Shown here: positions 57,840 to 64,000 of the stretch, piece by piece
Layout: each line of letters begins with the position of its first letter
Numbering within the stretch: the stretch's first letter is position 1
DNA from: Zantedeschia hybrid cultivar
Taxonomy: Eukaryota; Streptophyta; Magnoliopsida; Alismatales; Araceae
Direction: 5' to 3'
Assembly: GCA_030544215.1 (NCBI GenBank)
Contig: JARZZO010000004.1
Coordinates: 17,534,501 to 17,598,500 of the forward strand
Length of the DNA: 64,000 nucleotides
Made by a program: the position numbers and the translations under genes
The notes under the pieces: generated by a model
Seen by the model: only the letters and a program-made list of their open reading frames with translations
Database searches by the model: none
Told to the model about the DNA's origin: nothing

Positions 57840-59146
57840 AACCGGATCGGAGCTTTTCCAGTTCCAGTGATGAGTTGCCCAAGAACCAGCCCTTTATTGC
57901 CCAAACTGAGGTCAGAACCGAAATGTGAGCCCAAACCAAGAGTGCTTGGGCATGCCCAAAACTGAGATCAGAACTGGAATGGGAGCCAGAACCAATATTG
58001 CTTGGTCATGAAAGGGCCTGTGCTCCTCGTTTCCACTCCCTTCCTAAAAGAAAAAATAAATTGTAAACTAGAAGATATTCCCTTGCCCCCTCATTCTGAT
58101 GCCCATTTCTGCAGCCTGCTCCTGTTCCTGCTCTGTGCTTCCAAGGCCATTTAGAACTACAAACAACTCCAAATTTTTATTTCAAATGCTCTATAATGTT
58201 TTTGGTTGTATAGATCAAATAAGGTCTGCTTGATATGTTCAATTGTTTAGCAAAGAGTTGTTAATTGTTGGAGAAAAGATAGTGATGGGAATCATGTAGT
58301 GGAAGAGGTAAGAACTATGTTTGTAATCATCTCCATATTTGTCTCGGTGCTTGATAAACAAAATGAGCCTTAGTGACATGATAAAGTTTGTTCTTGGATG
58401 CTCTCTAGTTGCAACACAATGTATAATACTATGGTTTGGTTTTAATAATCATATGTTGAAACTAATAAGATGTCATACATATGATGATCGAGAATGTTAC
58501 CTGTAATGTTACAAGTAGGTGGTTAACTGAAGGACTAGCCTCTAATTACTTAACCCATCAAGCAAGTTTGGCATTCCACTTAGTCATAGGAGCTCTGTGA
58601 TCTGGATTTTTTGGGTTAGGAAGATCTATAAGGCAAAATCTCATCATAAAACCTTTATCTTGATTCCTTACCCAGTTTCATCTATTGTTAGACAACTTGT
58701 GATCAACAGTTGTCAGATTCATTTCAGGAATTGGTTAAACCCTTCTATGTGTTGGAAGATGTCAAATATTTTTGGCTCTTCCAATCAATGATATGATTTG
58801 TTGAGATGATTTTCTGTTCCTTGTGGCAAACAGAAGCAAACATTGAACATATATCAGAACAGATGTAATAAAGGCGCATGCTAGAATATTGTATTTTTTT
58901 GAAGAAAAACAAGTAAAGGCTCTGTCTTAGCTTTTCCTCAAGGTGGGAGTGCTTCTGAAGTATTGTTTTTTTTGTGATATGAGTTTCTTATAGATCAATG
59001 GCATTTGATGTGGTGGCACACACTACGACAGTACAATTTGGCCTTAAGATGTCAGAATACTTTTATATGTTGTGAACAGATATAATTTGTTTCCACTATG
59101 GTACCTCCCCTAAGTCGATTATAAATGATGTCATCTTTGGCTACAG

Positions 59147-59715
59147 CAACATGCTCACGTTCCTAAATTTGGCAACTGGGAAGGTGATGCCAATGTCCCC
59201 TACACAATATTTTGAGAATGCATGTAAGGATAGAGGTTGGGGGGAGTTGACCAACTCTAATGTATCCTTAACAAAACCCAAATGCTTTTCCTGAGGGTGT
59301 TGCTGTGCCTCATGGTTCTTCTCTTAGAAATGCATCTGAACCAGAAATCCTGAAGCTGAAGCTTGAACAACATACAAGTAGAGAAGACGACAATCTCCAT
59401 CACCATTCTGATTCACCAGCACACAATGACGCAGTCAGCCAGAAACGTGATACAGATGCATCTGATCAACACTAGGAGGAATAGATGAATTCAAATGATC
59501 ATAGGAGAACCAGTAGAATGAACGGTGGGTCTGAGTGTAACATTGAGCACTCTCCCCTTCATCCTCACTATTGGGTCAAGTCAGCAAGTAACGGTGGGGT
59601 ATCCTCGCCCACATGGGAGAGTAAGGGTTCTTCCGAGGCTGGTCATGGTTTTGCCCCCAGTCCCAGTGCACCAGGAAGGTCCAAATTGAGGCTGGCTGGT
59701 AGAGGCGATCAAACT
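59147..59715 (+). pseudogene. RIN4-like exon 2 with frameshifts and stops
   Basis: Frame one gives QHAHVPKFGNWEGDANVPYT to about 59206. Two bases are then missing in an AC run and the family reading continues one frame on (QYFENACKDRG). A further one-base gain near 59263 moves it to the frame of NPNAFPEGVAVPHGSSLRNA. Stops in this last frame are at 59269, 59473 and 59482. The remainder, from Met 59485 to RGDQT, is open and ends at donor GTATGC. Confidence 0.85.
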
Positions 59716-59854
59716 GTATGCCTGTTTTTGCTCTTATGATCTGGCATGCATGCACACATATCCATTTGTCAACATATTTATGCATTTGTTAATCAAAAAG
59801 TTTTCTGATGTAAGTTGAGTTGATGAGGAAGTTAATGTGTTTATGGCATGGCAG

Positions 59855-60049
59855 ACTGACAAAGGCTCAACAGTACCCAAGTTTGGTGACTGGGATGAAG
59901 GCAATCCTTCCTCAGCTGATGGTTACACTCACATCTTTAACAAAGTGAGGGAGGAAAAGCAGGTTGGTACAGCAAAGGCTCCAATTATCAAAACTGACCC
60001 TGTGTATGACAATAGTCGCGGGCAAGAAGGTGGCAACTATGATTCCTCA
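59855..60049 (+). other. RIN4-like exon 3, C-terminal NOI domain intact
   Basis: 65 codons in phase 0: TDKGSTVPKFGDWDEG, NPSSADGYTHIFNKVREEKQ, then a variable part to GGNYDSS, with acceptor GGCAG and donor GTAAGT. Confidence 0.9.
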
Positions 60050-61183
60050 GTAAGTTTCTTCTTCCTGGCAGAAAATAACTAAAAAATGTAAATTTTAAGG
60101 CTTCATAGCGTCCATAGTGAGAAGAGTGAAGAATAACGAAGGAAATGTACTGATCCCAACAAAAACTTTTCCTCAAGCTTCTTGAATAAAATATTGTTTG
60201 CAATCATTCTTTTGGGGATTCCATGATTCTTACCGATTTGGCCAAGACATGCTGCCTAAGGATTAGCTTGACCAAGTTGGATCCTTTATGGCCTACCAAT
60301 CTCAAGGAACCCTACGCATCATGATTTGCAGTTCGCTAGGCAGCTAGCCTATGTTGTGTTGCTGATTAACTTGTCTCTGCTGGATAAGTCATTAGTCTGA
60401 ACTCCATTATTCTAGTTCTAGTTTTACATAATCCAGAAGCACCTGTGGTAGGTGATGCAAAACAAGTGAGCAAATTTAGATTCATGACTCTAAAGACAAT
60501 GGTGTCCTTTAGCTAATCAAATTTATCCTTTTTCTTTTTTTATGATGAGAAAGCAGACACACTCAGTGGAGTAAATCCAGTATTACCCAAGAGTCACCCC
60601 CAGCCATCCCCCCTGTTCACAATCTCCAGTGAATGTCAAACATGCAACCCTATCAGGTGGAGTTCCCTTGCTGACTACTCCACTGAAGGCATGCTTTCAG
60701 TCAAATCGAACTTCTATTTTATCGAGTAAAAGAATTTCAAACTTGTAACATGACATCTTTTAGTTGGCTTTACTAGGTTTGACATTATGTACATGAATTT
60801 CGAGCGGATTGTGACCAGCAATCAGTTAGCCCAGACAAATTAGGAAATCACATATACAGACCGACCCAAGCCCAAGGTGTTGGAATTGTGTTTCAACAGT
60901 ATCAGTATTATACAACCTGATTAGTCACAAGGCAACTTTCCTATTCAGAATAAACTAAAACATATCAATTGAAGAAGTTTTCCTATTTCCAAGAAGAGTG
61001 GGGTTTGGTTTCTAATTCTGGGAAGTTTCAGATCATGTCACAGCTCAGTGGCTTGCAGTGTTGAATCCCACAATCTACGTTTACAAGATGATGTTCGGAT
61101 GTGATGATATATTTTTTTTGGCTTGCAGGAGGAATATGTTAGTCATTACTTATTTTGTTGAATATATATATTTTTTTTTCCAG

Positions 61184-61219
61184 AGCTGCTCGTGCTTCGG
61201 TTGGTGTAGAAAAAGATGA
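61184..61219 (+). other. RIN4-like last exon, Cys-rich membrane tail
   Basis: After the acceptor TTTTTTTTTCCAG: SCSCFGWCRKR and TGA. The cysteine cluster is the expected acylation site that anchors RIN4-type proteins to the plasma membrane. Confidence 0.88.
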
Positions 61220-61451
61220 TTATGCTTGTTGAAGTCTTGATGAACATGGAATTTGGAAGCGTAAATATACTGGAAGAACTTATTCATGTAATGGAACTGT
61301 GGAAGTGCATTGTTTCTCCTACTTGTGTGTATTTAATAATGATTATATATTCTTATGTTGAAGGGACATTTTTCTCAATCCTTTACCTCTGAGAAATTCT
61401 GTAAAGTGATGCTTGATATGATACCCAAAGAAATCATGTAGTCTTATCTGC

Positions 61452-61644
61452 AGGAATGCTATTATACCACACTTTTTACTATCCATATTCATTGGGAGCG
61501 ATTTGATTACTTAATTAAAGAGCTTTCATTAAGTATACTACTTGCACAAAAAATTGTGTCAAAAATAACTTTGATAAGAACTATCTGATCCAGTGATCAA
61601 ATGACTCCCAATGAATGTGACAAGTGTAGTATAATAGCATTCCT
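61452..61644. mobile_element. Foldback MITE-like element
   Basis: The left side AGGAATGCTATTATACCACA and right side TAGTATAATAGCATTCCT are near-perfect reverse complements. The inner part continues as an inverted repeat (ATTCATTGGGAG / CTCCCAATGAAT and GATTTGAT / ATCAAATG). The total is 193 bp, with no coding sequence. No clear target duplication was identified, so the superfamily is open. Confidence 0.75.
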
Positions 61645-64000
61645 CTTCCACTTAATGGTGCATTAAGGGTTTATGGAAACTTTTTATTCATTAGAAAAGG
61701 AACTTCTATACTAAAATTCATTCCAAGAAAGCATAATTTTTTGAGTAGGTGTTCCTAAGAAAGCTAGATCTCATCTGGTTAATGTGAAGTTTGGGTGTTA
61801 CTGTGTGACCGGAGGGAACCTAACTCTAGGTTAGGAAAATTTTTGGAGTAATTTTTCAATCCAAGAAATAAAGGTCTTTTCTCGACCATTTATCTTTTTG
61901 AATCTATAAGCTTAAGAAAATAACTTTCCTAGAAAGTAGAGCTTTCCCTCTCAGGGCATCTTTCGTAAAAGTTCTAATAAAAAGCTACTTTTGGCTTTCA
62001 TTTTTCACATAAAAAATGTTAATTGAGAGTGGTTATAACTAGTTTTAACTTTTTAAGTGGTTGCAAAAGTCAAATCTTTGTTAACAACTCTCCTTTTGCC
62101 TAGTCCTAGAGGTTGCTAAAATGCAGCTAAAGCAATACATAAATAACTTCCAGCATGTTTTTTCCCCTCAAAACAATTAAGTGGAAGAATGTAAGTATTT
62201 GTCACTAGAAGTTGCCCCAAACAGGGCTTAGTTATCTGGGACCTTCACCCTGTTCCAAGTATCAAGCGTGTAGTTATTTGTGGTTCGATTGTTAGCCATG
62301 CCATCACTTCAGCTATATGCAATTGAATAATATTGATAAATGGGATTGTACCGACATGTCGGATATGATTAGGTCTATCATATAAAATTTTAAAAAGTCA
62401 AAAAAAAAAAAGACTGCACTGCATACGGTGCAGCAAGTATAACTTTAATGAAAATAAATGAAACTAATGTCAAGGACCTGATTGGATGACCAAGATGAGT
62501 CGCCCTCTCTACGCCCTCTCCATGCTAGGCAATGCCACCCAACAACATCCCCATTCCCTTCCATACCCTCTCCTTTACCTCTCCGACAATTCCCCTCTCC
62601 TTCCTCTCAAAAATTTAGGTAATTGAGATGGATCATTATTTCCATCCTCAAAATATTTCATTGTGACTGATCCCAAACTAATATTATTGTTGAACTAACC
62701 ACACCGATGCTAACAGGCTACCTTTCATACGCCAGGCTAAATTCATTGAGATCAACAAATCTATCTTTTCCTTGTTCTTTTTTTTTTTTTTTTTCCCACT
62801 TGGAACCAATGAGTCTGAAATGGTGGCCTTGATCACCCAAATCCAAACCCTCCTCCTGGGTACGTGCATGACCCAATGGTTAAACAGTGAAATTCCACAA
62901 AATTTATTGGCAGTAATTATAAGGGTGACCTTGTAAGCTCTTCTTACCAGATACTTAAATTCACCAGCAATCTCGTATGACTTACCATGTTTAAAGGGTC
63001 CGACTTAGTGCAATATGAGGTAGTACAATCGGGCATACATTGCAACTCCCCTAACATTGCCATTCAATATTTAAGATGAGACCCACATCAATTTTAAAAA
63101 ATAAAAATAATAAAATATTGAGCTTAGCTCCAGTTTAGACTTTAGACCAATCACCAATCATATTTGAATTACAAAAAAAGTTTTTAGCAAATAACTCCCT
63201 AAAGTATATCATGTAGGTAGAAAATCCTCCATAAAGTAGGTAAAATAATAAAAAAAAAAATATAATCATCGTGTAAATAGAACACACCCTATCGCCAAAC
63301 CAAATCTGTCATCATTCATATCACTTACAAATTAGGGTTTATTTTAGAATAATGAGAAAGTTTAGGAGGTAAGAATCCGTAATGTGAACTAAGAAGAAGG
63401 GGATCTAGGGAGATCTAGGCAATTAAGTCTAGATGATTTGCTTCCTGTACTCCTAGTTCAGCATGGTGTCACACTTCTTGCCATCTAATTTCAAGATCAG
63501 CCAGCAGGAGGTACCAAGTTTAGGCTGAGTAGAGAATGACAAAAAAAATGATAAAAAGTGTGGTAGTGTAACATCCATCTTTTGTCTAAAAATCAACCAT
63601 AGAGCTAACGTTAAGTGCCAATGGAGACAGCAATACAGTAATTAGAGCCAAGGAAAATAAAGAAATTGCTTGTTGGGTCACAAAGAAGACAATTATCCAC
63701 CTAAGTTCAAATCTACCTTCTAAAACTGAGCTATACGAAATAAGGGGTTAGAAATAATGCTTTGCTAGAACATAGAGAAATGGAAGGTTTTGAATTTAGG
63801 TGGAAGACTTAATGCCTATTAGCTCAGCTAAAGATCAGATCGGACAAGATTTTAGCTACATTATTTTCGGATTGAGTTGGGTCTTAGGTGGCTCTTGCTC
63901 AACCAAAACCTCGTCCAAGAAGTTGGATCCTGGTGTCCATCTATCCCTAAAAGAAATATATATATATTTTTTTTCTTAGGTGGCTCATGCTCAACCCAAA
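61645..64000. other. Intergenic, no supported gene
   Basis: A/T-rich DNA with a poly-T run (62777-62794) and short poly-A runs. A small inverted-repeat word TGCACTGCATACGGTGCA at about 62415-62432 resembles the ends of the repeat at 11092-11329. No coding region was recognised. Confidence 0.55.

Larger units (their letters stand above)
43474..59146 (+). other. RIN4-like intron 1, 15,673 bp
   Basis: Donor GTGAGT at 43474, acceptor CTACAG ending at 59146. It contains copia D (45412-57839); without D and one AACCG the intron would be about 3.2 kb. The flanks 43480-45406 and 57845-59146 hold no recognisable gene. Confidence 0.75.
43468..61219 (+). pseudogene. RIN4-like (NOI/AvrRpt2-cleavage-site family) gene, decayed
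   Basis: Four exons with good splice sites: 43468-43473, 59147-59715, 59855-60049 and 61184-61219. The encoded pattern is that of RIN4: an N-terminal NOI motif (MA|QHAHVPKFGNWEGD), a variable middle, a linker (SPLHPHYWVKSASNGG, SKLRLAGRGDQT), a C-terminal NOI motif (VPKFGDWDEGNPSSADGYTH) and a palmitoylation-type tail (SCSCFGWCRKR). RIN4 is a plasma-membrane regulator of immunity that is guarded by NLR receptors and cut by bacterial effector proteases at sites of the PxFGxW type; both such sites are readable. The second exon is broken by a 2-base loss near 59203, a 1-base gain near 59263 and in-frame TAA (59269), TAG (59473) and TAG (59482), so no full protein can be made. Intron 1 is 15.7 kb because of copia D and the nested gag-only element. 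An open C-terminal part could start at Met 59485. Sequencing error is possible but unlikely for five lesions. Confidence 0.88.

Overview
The window is nuclear DNA of a flowering plant. This rests on a PLS-class pentatricopeptide-repeat (PPR) gene, a RIN4/NOI-family immune-regulator gene, a tRNA-derived SINE and many nested Ty1/copia and Ty3/gypsy LTR retrotransposons with plant-type initiator-Met primer-binding sites. The sequence alone does not fix the plant lineage. Host genes are sparse: one intact gene (PPR, minus strand, 13150-15453), one decayed gene (RIN4-like, plus strand, 43468-61219) and a broken coding remnant (about 12547-13075).

Layout. 1-8050: copia element A (minus), cut by the window start, holding a solo LTR (3216-4667). 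8051-18662: gene-bearing interval with a TA microsatellite, a MITE-like repeat, a coding remnant, the PPR gene, a SINE 330 bp upstream of its start codon, and a gypsy-type LTR remnant. 18663-37878: copia element C (plus), split at its protease/integrase region by copia element B (minus, 23935-33460, target duplication CACCT). A and B are one family; C is a relative. 37879-41005: a SIRE/Maximus-like LTR remnant split by a gypsy-type solo LTR (38169-40525, target duplication ATCCA). 43468-61219: RIN4-like pseudogene, whose first intron holds short-LTR copia element D (minus, 45412-57839, target duplication AACCG), which in turn holds a gag-only gypsy-type element (minus, 49366-56468, target duplication CATGT). 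61220-64000: AT-rich DNA with a foldback MITE-like element.

How parts relate. All copia copies here are disabled by stops, frameshifts or lost catalytic residues. The nested gypsy-type element is different: identical-length LTRs, primer-binding site, polypurine tract and an open gag, but no pol. It has the structure of a non-autonomous gag-only (TR-GAG) element that would need reverse transcriptase and integrase in trans.

The most unusual signal is a family of spaced dyads, GCGTC / ten variable bases / GACGC with A/T-rich outer arms. There are about 43 copies, confined to gypsy-type LTRs: 12 in each 2.4-2.8 kb LTR, always as clusters of 7 and 5, and 7 in the otherwise different solo LTR at 3216-4667, where they lie just upstream of a TATA box. 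The constant 10-bp spacer and the placement suggest a dimeric-protein binding array or an RNA hairpin array. Two other repeated structures occur in copia leaders: a TTGTG/CACAA mini-hairpin repeated four times before gag in A, B and C, and GC-rich palindromic arrays not far from the primer-binding site in A, B and D.
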